Source: Thalassotalea euphylliae (lineage in GTDB: Bacteria; Pseudomonadota; Gammaproteobacteria; Enterobacterales; Alteromonadaceae). Taken from it: a stretch of DNA of 64,000 nt. The position numbers and the translations under genes are program-made. Shown one piece after another: positions 25,895-35,168 of this stretch. Position 1 is the first letter of the stretch; each line of letters opens with the position of its first letter. The notes beneath the pieces are model-generated. The model did not search any database, was not told where the DNA came from, and was given only the letters and a program-made list of their open reading frames with translations. The stretch lies in the NCBI RefSeq assembly GCF_003390335.1, contig NZ_QUOU01000001.1, positions 3,286,001-3,350,000 on the forward strand, read 5' to 3'.

Positions 25895-26650
25895 TCAGTA
25901 TGTCATCAAGGTATAGAAAAACTCACCTTGCTCCTCAACTTTGTCTGCGGTCGAATACGAGCTTTGAAATTGGCTCCACGGCGCTTGCATCATACTATTC
26001 ATTAACCTTTGCCAGCTATAGCTCACTAACTCCTTGCCTTTTGCTTCACAAATACCATTTTTACAAATCACACTCGCAACCTCCACATCGTTGGCAAGTG
26101 CATGCAATGTCACAAAGTCCTGAATTTTCATCTCTAGCTCAAAGTCTCGCGCTACTTCGATACTATCGGCAAAGTTACTGTGAAAATTTGAAAATAAGAC
26201 TTTTGCTTCTGGCTCTAACGTGCCGATCATTTTTGCATAAGGAGGCTCAGCTGACTGCATGAGCTGTTCAAACGAGATAGTTTGCACATTTAGTTGCTCC
26301 CCCTCACCCAAGCCTTGTGGCTGATAATGAGTAGACTTGTGATGTTGTGCAGGAGATTGTACTTTGTCGGTCAGCTTTGCAAGCGCTTGCTGTAAACGAG
26401 CTATTTCCTTATCTTTATCAGCGAGCACATCCTGTAAATGGGCATTTGTGCCTGTATCGGGTAAGGATTGAGTAGTCGATACGTTGCGTTCAACATTCAC
26501 ATCCTTATCAGGTTGCTCAGCATAAGTGTGAACTGAGGCGACCAGCTTGGCCTCGTCATTATTTAATAGCTCGTCGGTTATTGGCAATGTTGATAATCCA
26601 ATGCCTGTTGCTACTCCAAGAACGCCGGCCATCATAAATTTTATATTCAT
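25895..26650 (-). CDS. Membrane-anchored or exported hypothetical protein with coiled coil
   Basis: 251 aa; not recognised. The N terminus MNIKFMMAGVLGVATGIGLSTLPI is a signal peptide or anchor. A coiled coil spans about 75-98 (LQDVLADKDKEIARLQQALAKLTDKV), followed by a His/Gln-rich linker and a C-terminal domain (about 125-250) with two cysteines in ASVICKNGICEAKG. The single ribosome site AGGAAG supports the start. It stands alone, between the exported protein gene and the dnaJ terminator. Confidence 0.6.
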   Translation of the reverse strand: MNIKFMMAGVLGVATGIGLSTLPITDELLNNDEAKLVASVHTYAEQPDKDVNVERNVSTTQSLPDTGTNAHLQDVLADKDKEIARLQQALAKLTDKVQSPAQHHKSTHYQPQGLGEGEQLNVQTISFEQLMQSAEPPYAKMIGTLEPEAKVLFSNFHSNFADSIEVARDFELEMKIQDFVTLHALANDVEVASVICKNGICEAKGKELVSYSWQRLMNSMMQAPWSQFQSSYSTADKVEEQGEFFYTLMTY

Positions 26651-26740
26651 AAGTAGCTTCCTTACTATTGATTGCGGTACTTCTGTGTTGCCATCATCAG
26701 GTACCTCAAATTATATTGCCTGCTTTTTACTTTAAGATCA

Positions 26741-26764
26741 AAAATCCCGCCTAAGCGGGATTTT
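26741..26764. terminator. Bidirectional terminator between dnaJ and the upstream hypothetical gene
   Basis: AAAATCCCGC (26741-26750) pairs with GCGGGATTTT (26755-26764) across CTAA. Ts flank both sides; it lies 26 bases after the dnaJ stop. Confidence 0.85.
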
Positions 26765-26789
26765 AATGATTATGTGTTAATGTTAGCGA

Positions 26790-27932
26790 TTACGACTTGA
26801 GGTCGTCAAAGAACTTGCGCACGCCGTCAAAGAAACCGGTTTCTTTCGGGCTGTGTTTCTTGCTGCTCGCTTCCATTTTGCTGTCTAACTGACGAAGTAA
26901 ATCAACTTGGTCGCCCGTTAGGTTCACCGGCGTTTCAACCACGACTTTACACATCAAATCGCCAGGGCCTGAGCTGCGTACTGATTTAACCCCTTTACCA
27001 CGTAAGCGGAACATTTTGCCCGTTTGTGTTTCTTTCGGTACTTTAAGTTTTACTTTACCTTCAAGGGTCGGTACTTCAATTTCACCGCCAAGTGCTGCGG
27101 TGGCAAAGCTAATTGGTACTTCACAGTACAAGTGGTTTTCATCGCGTACAAAAATTGGATGATCTTTCACATTCACTTGCACATATAAATCACCTGCTGG
27201 TGCGCCATGCTCACCTGCTTCACCTTCACCAGATAAGCGAATGCGATCACCAGTATCAACACCTGCTGGGATTTTCGCGTTAAGGGTTTTAGTTTTCTGA
27301 ACACGACCTTGACCATGACACGCATTACACGGGTCGCTGATCACGCTACCTTTACCGCCACAGGTTGGACAGGTTTGCTGAACCGCAAATAAACCTTGGC
27401 GCATTTGTACTTGGCCATGGCCACCACAAGTACCACAAGTTTTAGCTGACGTACCTTTTTTCGCGCCGCTGCCGCCACAAGGCTCACAACTTGCGTAAGT
27501 TGGTACTTTAATTTCGACAGATTTACCTTTAACCGCTTCTTCTAGCGTCATTTCTAGGTTGTAACGTAAATCGCTACCACGACGAGCGCGTGAACCGCCA
27601 CCGCCGCGACGACCACCGCCACCGAAGATATCGCCAAAAACATCACCGAAGATATCACCAAAGTCAGCACCGCCGCCGAAGCCGCCACCGCCGCCCATGC
27701 CACCTTGTTCAAAGGCTGCGTGACCGTATTGGTCGTAGGCTGCGCGTTTTTGATCGTCGTTTAGTACTTCGTAAGCTTCTTTAATTTGCTTAAAGGTTTC
27801 TTCTTTTTCTTTGTCACCTTGCGTACGGTCTGGGTGGTACTTCATCGCAAGGCGTTTATAAGCCTTTTTAATGTCACGTTCGGACGCGTCTTTTGATACG
27901 CCTAATAACTCATAATAATCACGTTTTGACAT
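26790..27932 (-). CDS. dnaJ: Chaperone DnaJ (Hsp40)
   Basis: 380 aa. It stimulates DnaK ATPase and delivers unfolded clients. It has a J domain with HPD (about 33-35, MKYHPDRT), a Gly/Phe-rich region (GGMGGGGGFGGGADFGDIFGD), four zinc-finger CxxCxGxG repeats (CEPCGGSG, CGTCGGHG, CPTCGGKG, CNACHGQG), and a C-terminal substrate domain. Full length. It follows dnaK on the same strand with a 257-base gap containing a hairpin. Confidence 0.97.
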   Translation of the reverse strand: MSKRDYYELLGVSKDASERDIKKAYKRLAMKYHPDRTQGDKEKEETFKQIKEAYEVLNDDQKRAAYDQYGHAAFEQGGMGGGGGFGGGADFGDIFGDVFGDIFGGGGRRGGGGSRARRGSDLRYNLEMTLEEAVKGKSVEIKVPTYASCEPCGGSGAKKGTSAKTCGTCGGHGQVQMRQGLFAVQQTCPTCGGKGSVISDPCNACHGQGRVQKTKTLNAKIPAGVDTGDRIRLSGEGEAGEHGAPAGDLYVQVNVKDHPIFVRDENHLYCEVPISFATAALGGEIEVPTLEGKVKLKVPKETQTGKMFRLRGKGVKSVRSSGPGDLMCKVVVETPVNLTGDQVDLLRQLDSKMEASSKKHSPKETGFFDGVRKFFDDLKS

Positions 27933-28080
27933 AGCTTTAATTCTTTACTGTTACTTCAAATTTTCGAAAATTAATTGGTTTATTGGCTTTGCTATTTAAA
28001 CACCAAGTTTAATCAACCGGCCTAACCATCAAACAAATTAACTTTATGTTTTTTTGATAATCATTAGTGGTTTAAACAAA

Positions 28081-28107
28081 ACAAAGCGTCGAATACCGAC
28101 GCTTTGT
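28081..28107 (-). terminator. Hairpin between dnaK and dnaJ
   Basis: ACAAAGCGTCG (28081-28091) pairs perfectly with CGACGCTTTGT (28097-28107); on the minus strand it is followed by TTTGTTT. It probably terminates or attenuates dnaK transcripts, giving less dnaJ than dnaK mRNA. Confidence 0.7.
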
Positions 28108-28189
28108 GAAATCTTTAAGACGATTTAATTGAATCTGCTTATTGTGCTCCCAGCTATGTTTGCGAGAGAGCACATGAACAGCTCATTAA

Positions 28190-30118
28190 TTACTTGTCGT
28201 CTTTAACCTCTTCAAACTCAGCGTCTACAACGTCGTCTTGAGGAGCTGCTGCTTCAGCTTCTGGCGCTGCGCCTTCAGGAGCTGCACCGCCTTGAGCTTG
28301 TGCTTTAGCTTGCGCAATTTCCATTAACTTAGCTGATGCTTCCATTAATGCTTGTTGTTTAGCTTCAATCGCTTCTTTGTCGTCGCCTTTGATGACTTCT
28401 TCAAGTTCTTTGATTGCTGCTTCGATTTTCTCTTTGTCGTCGCTTGGTAAGTCATCACCCGCTTCAGTTACTTGAGTTTTGGTTGCGTGGATCATACCGT
28501 CAGCTTGGTTACGTGCAGTGACTAGCTCTTCGAACTTAGCATCGGCATCAGCATTCGCTTCTGCGTCACGTACCATTTGCTCTACTTCATCATCCGATAA
28601 ACCAGAAGACGCTTTGATCGTAATCTTCTGCTCTTTACCTGTGTTCTTGTCTTTCGCAGACACGTGCAAGATACCGTCAGCATCAATATCGAAGGTTACT
28701 TCGATTTGTGGCATACCACGTGGCGCTGGGTCAATACCTTCTAGGTTGAATTGACCAAGTGATTTGTTCACAGAAGCTTGCTTGCGCTCACCTTGAAGTA
28801 CGTGAACAGTTACTGCCGCTTGGTTGTCTTCCGCTGTTGAGAACGTTTGCGATTGCTTAGTAGGAATCGTGGTGTTTTTCTCGATAACTTTCGTCATCAC
28901 GCCGCCCATGGTCTCAATACCTAGAGAAAGTGGAGTAACGTCTAGTAGAAGAACGTCTGTTACGTCACCAGCAAGAACACCTGCTTGAACCGCTGCACCT
29001 GAAGCTACTGCTTCATCAGGGTTAACATCTTTACGTGGCTCTTTACCGAAGAAATCAGTTACTACTTGCTGAACAAGTGGCATACGTGTTTGACCACCAA
29101 CAAGAATAACGTCTGTTACGTCAGAAGTTGAAAGGTCAGCATCAGCTAAAGCTGTTTTTAACGGCTCTAATGTCGCTTTAACCATGTCTTCAACAAGTGA
29201 CTCAAGCTTAGCGCGAGTTACTTTGATGTTCATGTGCTTAGGACCAGTCGCATCAGCAGTAACGTAAGGTAGGTTTACGTCAGTTTGCTGTGCTGAAGAA
29301 AGCTCACATTTTGCTTTTTCTGCTGCTTCTTTAACACGTTGCATCGCAAGTGCATCGTTTTTAAGGTCAAGGCCTTGGTCTTTTTTGAATTCGTCTACTA
29401 AGTAGTTGATTAAGCGGTTATCGAAATCTTCACCACCTAAGTGCGTGTCACCGTTTGTCGCTAATACTTCAAACGTGTGCTCGCCTTCTACTTCGTCAAT
29501 TTCAATGATTGAAATATCGAATGTACCACCACCAAGGTCGTATACCGCTACTACGCGATCACCTTGTTGCTTGTCCATACCGTAAGCAAGCGCTGCAGCC
29601 GTTGGCTCGTTGATAATACGCTTAACGTCAAGACCTGCGATACGGCCAGCATCTTTAGTTGCTTGGCGCTGTGAATCGTTGAAGTATGCAGGCACTGTGA
29701 TAACAGCTTCAGTCACTGTTTCACCTAAGTAGTCTTCTGCAGTTTTCTTCATTTTCTTCAGTACTTCAGCAGAAACTTGTGGTGGCGCAACTTTTTCGCC
29801 TTTCGCTTCTACCCACGCATCGCCATTGTCAGCTTTCTTGATACCAAATGGCATGATGTCGATGTCACGTTGTACTTCTTTATCTTCAAAACGACGACCG
29901 ATTAAACGCTTGATTGCGAATAAGGTGTTTTCTGGGTTGGTAACCGCTTGACGCTTAGCTGGTTGGCCAACTAATGTTTCACCTTCTGCAGTGTATGCAA
30001 TGATTGAAGGGGTTGTACGATCGCCTTCTGCGTTCTCAATAACTCGTACGCTGTCACCATCAAGAACAGCTACACATGAGTTAGTTGTCCCTAGGTCAAT
30101 ACCGATAATTTTGCCCAT
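28190..30118 (-). CDS. dnaK: Chaperone DnaK (Hsp70)
   Basis: 642 aa. An ATP-driven chaperone working with DnaJ and GrpE. The N-terminal ATPase phosphate loop GIDLGTTNSCVAV, VITVPAYFNDSQRQATKDAG and VYDLGGGTFDISI are intact; the linker VLLLDVTPLSLGIET leads to the substrate domain. The C-terminal lid ends in an acidic, Ala-rich tail (VDAEFEEVKDDK). A sigma-32 promoter lies upstream. Confidence 0.98.
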   Translation of the reverse strand: MGKIIGIDLGTTNSCVAVLDGDSVRVIENAEGDRTTPSIIAYTAEGETLVGQPAKRQAVTNPENTLFAIKRLIGRRFEDKEVQRDIDIMPFGIKKADNGDAWVEAKGEKVAPPQVSAEVLKKMKKTAEDYLGETVTEAVITVPAYFNDSQRQATKDAGRIAGLDVKRIINEPTAAALAYGMDKQQGDRVVAVYDLGGGTFDISIIEIDEVEGEHTFEVLATNGDTHLGGEDFDNRLINYLVDEFKKDQGLDLKNDALAMQRVKEAAEKAKCELSSAQQTDVNLPYVTADATGPKHMNIKVTRAKLESLVEDMVKATLEPLKTALADADLSTSDVTDVILVGGQTRMPLVQQVVTDFFGKEPRKDVNPDEAVASGAAVQAGVLAGDVTDVLLLDVTPLSLGIETMGGVMTKVIEKNTTIPTKQSQTFSTAEDNQAAVTVHVLQGERKQASVNKSLGQFNLEGIDPAPRGMPQIEVTFDIDADGILHVSAKDKNTGKEQKITIKASSGLSDDEVEQMVRDAEANADADAKFEELVTARNQADGMIHATKTQVTEAGDDLPSDDKEKIEAAIKELEEVIKGDDKEAIEAKQQALMEASAKLMEIAQAKAQAQGGAAPEGAAPEAEAAAPQDDVVDAEFEEVKDDK

Positions 30119-30171
30119 CGTGAGGATCTCCGAAATTCTTTAAAAATTCATTTTTGCTTAGATGATTTACT

Positions 30172-30199
30172 TAGTGGGGTCGCGAAAAAGCATTTCAAG
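30172..30199 (-). promoter_or_regulatory. Sigma-32 heat-shock promoter of dnaK
   Basis: On the minus strand, CTTGAAA (30199-30193), 13 bases, then CCCCACTA (30179-30172) fits the sigma-32 consensus CTTGAAA-N11-16-CCCCATnT. It lies 54 bases upstream of the dnaK ATG. Confidence 0.85.
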
Positions 30200-30346
30200 T
30201 AAAAAAATAAAAAAAGATCACTTTTTGTAAGGAATTCTTACTAAGCAGCGATTTCACATTAACTGGCTTAGATGTACGCTGAAAAACCAAGTAGTAAAGT
30301 TCAGCACATAAGTAAGAAAGATAGATGTAAATAACAAGGTATAAAA

Positions 30347-30368
30347 AAACCAGCCATTTGGCTGGTTT
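30347..30368 (-). terminator. Terminator downstream of grpE
   Basis: AAACCAGCC (30347-30355) pairs with GGCTGGTTT (30360-30368), followed on the minus strand by a run of seven Ts. It separates grpE from dnaK, which has its own promoter. Confidence 0.88.
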
Positions 30369-30393
30369 CTAATACGTAGGGCAATTAAAGCAA

Positions 30394-31029
30394 TTACGCT
30401 TGGGTATCAACTGGCGCGGCTTTAGATACCATTACCATTGCAGGGCGAATTAAACGACCGTTTAGCTCGTAACCTTTTTGCATTACCGCGATTACCGTGT
30501 TTGGCGCAACACCTGGTACTTCTTGCATCGACATCGCTTGATGAAGTTCAGGGTTAAATGGTTGGTCTTGTGGGTTAACCGCTTTAACGTCAAACTTCTC
30601 TAACGTTGATAAGAAGCTTTGCAGCGTTAACTCAACACCTTCAAGCATGGCTTTTTGGCTTTCGTCTTCTTTATCGAATGACTCAATAGCGCGCTCTAGG
30701 TTATCAACTACAGGTAGTAAATCACCGGCAAATTTTTCTAGTGCGAACTTACGGGCTTTTTCAACGTCTTGTGCGCTGCGGCGACGAACGTTATCAACCT
30801 CTGCTTTGGCGCGAATTACTGAGTCTTTTTGATCAGCAACCGTTGCTTGAGCCGCAGCTAACGCTAGCTCTAGCTCGTTAATTTTTTCTTGCTCTTCGCT
30901 TAAAATTTCATGCGCATGTTCGTGCTGCTCTTCTACTTGCTCTTCAGCTTGGGCAATAATCTCTTCAGCAGCAATCTCTTCGGCTGTCTTATTTTCATTG
31001 ATAGGGTTTTCGTTCGACTCAGTGGTCAT
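30394..31029 (-). CDS. grpE: Nucleotide exchange factor GrpE
   Basis: 211 aa. It releases ADP from DnaK. A long N-terminal acidic coiled coil (EEIAAEEIIAQAEEQVEEQ, KINELELALAAAQATVADQ) precedes the conserved core VRRRSAQDVEKARKFALEKFAGDLLPVVDNLERAI. The C-terminal beta-wing ends VMQKGYELNGRLIRPAMVMVSK. It is divergent from nadK, as in E. coli, and has its own sigma-32 promoter. Confidence 0.96.
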   Translation of the reverse strand: MTTESNENPINENKTAEEIAAEEIIAQAEEQVEEQHEHAHEILSEEQEKINELELALAAAQATVADQKDSVIRAKAEVDNVRRRSAQDVEKARKFALEKFAGDLLPVVDNLERAIESFDKEDESQKAMLEGVELTLQSFLSTLEKFDVKAVNPQDQPFNPELHQAMSMQEVPGVAPNTVIAVMQKGYELNGRLIRPAMVMVSKAAPVDTQA

Positions 31030-31063
31030 GAAAATCTCTCCGGTAAAACATAATTGTTGCTAA

Positions 31064-31091
31064 TTATGGGGTTTAGAATTTTGGTTTCAAG
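31064..31091 (-). promoter_or_regulatory. Sigma-32 heat-shock promoter of grpE
   Basis: On the minus strand CTTGAAA (31091-31085), 13 bases, CCCCATAA (31071-31064): almost exact consensus, 35 bases upstream of the grpE ATG. Confidence 0.88.
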
Positions 31092-31186
31092 CACCATTTT
31101 TCAAGAATTATTAAATCCCTGACTTTACAAGTGAAAATTTAAGAGCGACACTGCCGTTAACAAGAAGAATTCAGGCATATAACGTC

Positions 31187-32071
31187 ATGAGCCAGTTGTA
31201 TAAAACCGTTGGCCTTATTGGTAAACCAAATCATGATGGCGCTAGTGCGACCATCTCAACACTGCATCAGTATCTAATCGAAAATAACTACCAAGTGTTA
31301 GTTGAACGTTCAGTGGCTAGCGCGATTGATGCCGACTGCGAACCCGATATTCAATCACTAACCGATATTGGCGAACAGGCTGATTTGGCAATCGTTGTTG
31401 GTGGTGACGGCTATATGCTCGGCGCAGCCCGTGTATTATCCGGCTACAGCATCGGCGTGATTGGCGTTAACCGCGGCAATTTAGGCTTTTTAACTGATTT
31501 ATCGCCACAGGATGTTATTCCGCCGCTCGAAGCGATATTACGCGGCGAGTCGCGCTCAGAGCAGCGCTTTATTATTGAAGCGGAAGTCTATCGTCACGGT
31601 AAACTAAAAAGCTCCAATAGCGCCGTCAATGAAGCGGTGCTGCATGCTGGCAAAGTCGCTAATATGATTGAGTTTGAAGTCTACATCGACGGCAGCTTTA
31701 TGTTTAGCCAGCGCTCTGACGGCTTAATTGTCTCAACCCCTACCGGTTCAACCGCCTATTCAATGTCGGCAGGTGGGCCAATTTTAACCCCTAACCTAAA
31801 CGCCCTATCGCTGGTGCCTATGTTTCCACATACCTTAACCAGCCGCCCGATCGTGGTGGACGGTGATAGTGAAATTAAGTTAATTCTCGCTAACGACAAT
31901 CACGAGAATTTACAAGTGAGCTGCGATGGCCATGTAATTTTAGCGGTCATGCCGGGTGACCAAGTGATCATCAAGAAAAGCCCCTACACATTGCGCCTGA
32001 TACATCCACTGGATCACAGCTACTTCAACGTGCTGAGAAACAAGTTAAGTTGGGGTAATAAACTTTATTAA
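31187..32071 (+). CDS. nadK: NAD kinase
   Basis: 294 aa. It phosphorylates NAD to NADP using ATP. Diagnostic motifs: VVGGDGYMLGAARVL (catalytic GGDG), NRGNLGFLTDL, the NE-containing NSAVNEAVLHAG, and SDGLIVSTPTGSTAYSMSAGGPI. Length matches E. coli NadK (292). It is divergent from grpE and precedes recN. Confidence 0.97.
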   Translation: MSQLYKTVGLIGKPNHDGASATISTLHQYLIENNYQVLVERSVASAIDADCEPDIQSLTDIGEQADLAIVVGGDGYMLGAARVLSGYSIGVIGVNRGNLGFLTDLSPQDVIPPLEAILRGESRSEQRFIIEAEVYRHGKLKSSNSAVNEAVLHAGKVANMIEFEVYIDGSFMFSQRSDGLIVSTPTGSTAYSMSAGGPILTPNLNALSLVPMFPHTLTSRPIVVDGDSEIKLILANDNHENLQVSCDGHVILAVMPGDQVIIKKSPYTLRLIHPLDHSYFNVLRNKLSWGNKLY

Positions 32072-32136
32072 TTTCATTACCCTAGCCCAGCGCTTATCCC
32101 GTTAACTTAATTTTCTACTTGCACCACTGGCAATTA

Positions 32137-32175
32137 CTGTATAAATTAACAGCCATATACTGTTTATATATACAT
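32137..32175 (+). promoter_or_regulatory. Two LexA (SOS) boxes upstream of recN
   Basis: CTGT-ATAAATTA-ACAG (32137-32152) is a perfect CTGT-N8-ACAG SOS box. A second, CTGT-TTATATAT-ACAT (32160-32175), has one mismatch and overlaps the recN start codon. The E. coli recN promoter also has more than one LexA site. Confidence 0.85.
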
Positions 32176-33883
32176 GACTATGCTGTTACAACTGACCATT
32201 CAAAATTTTGCCATTGTCAAAGCTCTGGATATCGACTGGCAACAAGGCATGACCACGATCACTGGTGAAACCGGTGCCGGTAAATCTATCGCCATTGACG
32301 CCCTTGGCCTGTGTTTAGGTGAGCGAGCGACGACAAACACCGTGCGCCCCGGCGCGAAAAAAGCCGACCTCGCCGCCACCTTTGATGTCACTAACAACGC
32401 GCTTGCCCAGCAATGGCTGGCTAGTCAGGAGTTACAGCTAGCTCAATCCGATTCAGATTTAAATGATAATTCCATTGAAGCGCAGGAATGTATATTACGC
32501 CGTGTGATCTCTGCTGAGGGCCGCTCTCGCGCCTTTATTAATGGCAGCCAGGTGCCGCTTGCCCAGTTAAAAGAGCTCGGTCAGTTACTGATTAATATTC
32601 ATGGTCAACACGATCATCAACTTATCATCAAACCCAATGAGCAGCGCAAAATGCTGGATGCATTTGCCGGGCATGATGATCTTATCGACAACGTTGAGCA
32701 CTATTATCAAAGCTATCGCAAACAAGTAGCAGAGCTAGAAGCACTAGAGCTTAGCCAACAGCAGCGCGAAGCCAAAAAACAATTGTTGCAGTACCAAGTA
32801 CAAGAGTTGGATGAATTTTCATTACAAGCGGATGAGTTTCAAACACTTGAAGCCGACTTCAAACGCTTTAGCCATAGTCAGCAGATCTTGTCTGACACTA
32901 TGGAGTCACTGCACATTCTCTCGCAAAATGAACAGTTTAATGCGCTAGATGCACTGCAAAAATGTCACGACACCCTGTCAACACTCGCCCATTACGATAG
33001 CGAACTCGCCAATATCGCCACCATAATTAATGATGCTGTGGTACAACTTGAAGAAGCCAATAACGATTTACGCCACTACCACGATCGTTTAGAGCTAGAC
33101 CCACAAGCCTTCAGCATAATTGAAGAGCGTTACTCGCAAGCCATTCAGTTGGCGAAAAAGCACCAAGTCGTACCCGAGCAATTGCCAGACTATCATCAAC
33201 AATTAACTCTTGAGCTTAACAGCTTAAATGGTGATGAAACTCGCCTAGCAGGGCTTGCTGATGAAATAGAGCAAACCAAGCAGCATTATTTTGAGGCGGC
33301 ACAAATACTCACCAATTCACGCATGGCTGCCGGAAAAACACTTAGCAGTGAAGTGACCACCAGTATTCAAACGCTCAATATGCCGCATGGTCAATTTGAT
33401 GTGGCTATCACCCCACTGTCCTCAGATAGGCCAAGCGCCCAAGGGCAAGACGAAGTATTATTCGTTGTCAGTATTAATCCAGGGCAAAGCTTAGAAGCCA
33501 TGCACAAGGTGGCTTCAGGTGGTGAGCTTTCCCGTATTAGCCTTGCCATGCAAGTTATTCTTGCCGATAAAGTGGTTTCGCCAACCCTTATTTTCGATGA
33601 AGTTGATGTTGGTATTAGTGGCCCAACAGCCGCAATGGTCGGGGCAAAACTGCAACAACTTGCGAACAACACCCAAGTAATTTGTGTCACTCACTTGCCA
33701 CAAGTTGCTTGTAAGGGGCATCAACAGTTATTTGTAGCAAAATTAACCGATGGCGAGCATACCGAAACCAGTGTTACGGAACTTAGTGAAGGTGCGCGCG
33801 TCAAAGAAATTGCCCGTTTATTAGCAGGCAACACCATTACCGAGAGCAGCTTAGCGAATGCTCAAGAATTATTGGCAGGATAA
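32174..33883 (+). CDS. recN: DNA repair protein RecN
   Basis: 569 aa. An SMC-like ATPase in double-strand-break repair. N-terminal LLQLTIQNFAIVKALDIDWQ and Walker A GETGAGKSIAIDAL, a long coiled-coil middle, the ABC signature VASGGELSRISLAMQ, and Walker B TLIFDEVDVGISG. Full length. The upstream LexA boxes indicate SOS induction. The ATG two codons downstream (32180) is an alternative start. Confidence 0.97.
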   Translation: MTMLLQLTIQNFAIVKALDIDWQQGMTTITGETGAGKSIAIDALGLCLGERATTNTVRPGAKKADLAATFDVTNNALAQQWLASQELQLAQSDSDLNDNSIEAQECILRRVISAEGRSRAFINGSQVPLAQLKELGQLLINIHGQHDHQLIIKPNEQRKMLDAFAGHDDLIDNVEHYYQSYRKQVAELEALELSQQQREAKKQLLQYQVQELDEFSLQADEFQTLEADFKRFSHSQQILSDTMESLHILSQNEQFNALDALQKCHDTLSTLAHYDSELANIATIINDAVVQLEEANNDLRHYHDRLELDPQAFSIIEERYSQAIQLAKKHQVVPEQLPDYHQQLTLELNSLNGDETRLAGLADEIEQTKQHYFEAAQILTNSRMAAGKTLSSEVTTSIQTLNMPHGQFDVAITPLSSDRPSAQGQDEVLFVVSINPGQSLEAMHKVASGGELSRISLAMQVILADKVVSPTLIFDEVDVGISGPTAAMVGAKLQQLANNTQVICVTHLPQVACKGHQQLFVAKLTDGEHTETSVTELSEGARVKEIARLLAGNTITESSLANAQELLAG

Positions 33884-33973
33884 CAACGAAGTAAATTTAT
33901 TGTGAATTGTTTTGTAACTCTCAGTTCGCTTGGGTATTATCCTCTGTCACATGTAGTAGGATTTTAGTTTTTC

Positions 33974-34321
33974 ATGTTAGCAAGAAGCATTATTTTAGCA
34001 CTTGCGCTGACCACCAGCGCATGTTCAAGTTGGGTTTATCGTATTGATATCCCCCAAGGTAATTACCTTGAGCAAAAAGATATCGACCGCTTACAAGTGG
34101 GTATGACGAAAGAACAAGTTAAGTTTATATTAGGTAGCCCGGTTGTAATTGACTCGTTCGAGCAAGATACATGGCACTATGTTTATCAATTTAAGTCAGG
34201 CAGAAATTCCGACTTTGATGCGCGCAAAGATTTTGTCGTTAAGTTTGTTGATAACAAACTAGTATCTGCTGAAGGGGATTTTGAACTTTCAGAAAACTTC
34301 AATACCCCATATGATAGCTAG
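33974..34321 (+). CDS. bamE: Outer membrane assembly lipoprotein BamE
   Basis: 115 aa. Accessory lipoprotein of the BAM complex that inserts beta-barrel proteins. A signal peptide with lipobox LTTSAC is followed by the SmpA/OmlA core: YLEQKDIDRLQVGMTKEQVKFILGSP, then DTWHYVYQFKSG. Position after recN is conserved in gammaproteobacteria. Confidence 0.95.
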   Translation: MLARSIILALALTTSACSSWVYRIDIPQGNYLEQKDIDRLQVGMTKEQVKFILGSPVVIDSFEQDTWHYVYQFKSGRNSDFDARKDFVVKFVDNKLVSAEGDFELSENFNTPYDS

Positions 34322-34405
34322 AAAAAGATAGCTAAAAAAGCGACTCACCCATTGCCAATCATGAGTAACTAGCAACTTTGCTCAATTAGCGATAAGTGGA
34401 AAACT

Positions 34406-34433
34406 AAAAAAGCAGCCAATTGGCTGCTTTTTT
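34406..34433. terminator. Bidirectional terminator between bamE and GST gene
   Basis: AAAAAAGCAGCCAA (34406-34419) and TTGGCTGCTTTTTT (34420-34433) form a perfect hairpin with A and T tracts on each side, serving convergent transcripts. Confidence 0.88.
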
Positions 34434-34517
34434 GATGCTGTATTTAGTAAAACTAACTTACTTTCCTTCTTATGAACATACTAGCTCACTAACTTACCAA
34501 TATACGAAGTAAAGCTT

Positions 34518-35168
34518 CTATGATTTTGCGCCAGCAAACATTTGTTGTTCGCTTTCAATACACTGCTTAACCATAGGAATACTGAAAAAGCGTTGCTGGA
34601 AAGCGGCAAGTTTAGGATATGTAGCCGTATCCAGCTCATAATCTGCGTGAAGCAAATTCACTAAACTCCCACCAATACAAATATCGGCAATGCTCAGCTT
34701 ATCACCAACAAAAAAGTCACCAGTAAGCTTCGATTCTAAATAAGCAAGCTGCGGTGGAATCAACTCATTGATCACTTCCTGACAACGCTCTACATCAGTT
34801 GTGTGATTGAAAAATGCTGGGCCAACAACACGTTGAAAATAAAGGGCAGCAGTAACTTCAGTTAACTTGGTATCCGCATACTCCTCGAACCACAATGCTT
34901 GTGCATAGTCATTAGCATCATCTGGGTACAATGAGTTAGTGCTATTCGTCTTTTCAAGGTAAGCAATCATCACAGATGAATCAGCAAAGCTAAAACCATC
35001 ATCAGTCACGTACACGGGTACTTTGCCTAACGGGCTCACTGCTCTAAATGCTGCATCATCAGAGCCAGGCATCATCATTTGTACTTCATATGGCATATTT
35101 TTGTGTTCATGCGCCAAAATCACTTTACGGACATAAGGTGAAGGCGGTACACCTAGAATTTTAGGCAT
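34518..35168 (-). CDS. Glutathione S-transferase family protein
   Basis: 216 aa. The thioredoxin-like N-terminal domain shows SPYVRKVILAHEHKNMPYE (active-site Ser/Tyr region, residues 10-28) and the glutathione-binding SPLGKVPVYVTDDGFSFADSSVMIAYLE. The C-terminal helical domain has the folding motif GDKLSIADICIGGSL. The substrate is unknown. It has its own ribosome site (GGAA) and shares the bamE terminator. Confidence 0.88.
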   Translation of the reverse strand: MPKILGVPPSPYVRKVILAHEHKNMPYEVQMMMPGSDDAAFRAVSPLGKVPVYVTDDGFSFADSSVMIAYLEKTNSTNSLYPDDANDYAQALWFEEYADTKLTEVTAALYFQRVVGPAFFNHTTDVERCQEVINELIPPQLAYLESKLTGDFFVGDKLSIADICIGGSLVNLLHADYELDTATYPKLAAFQQRFFSIPMVKQCIESEQQMFAGAKS

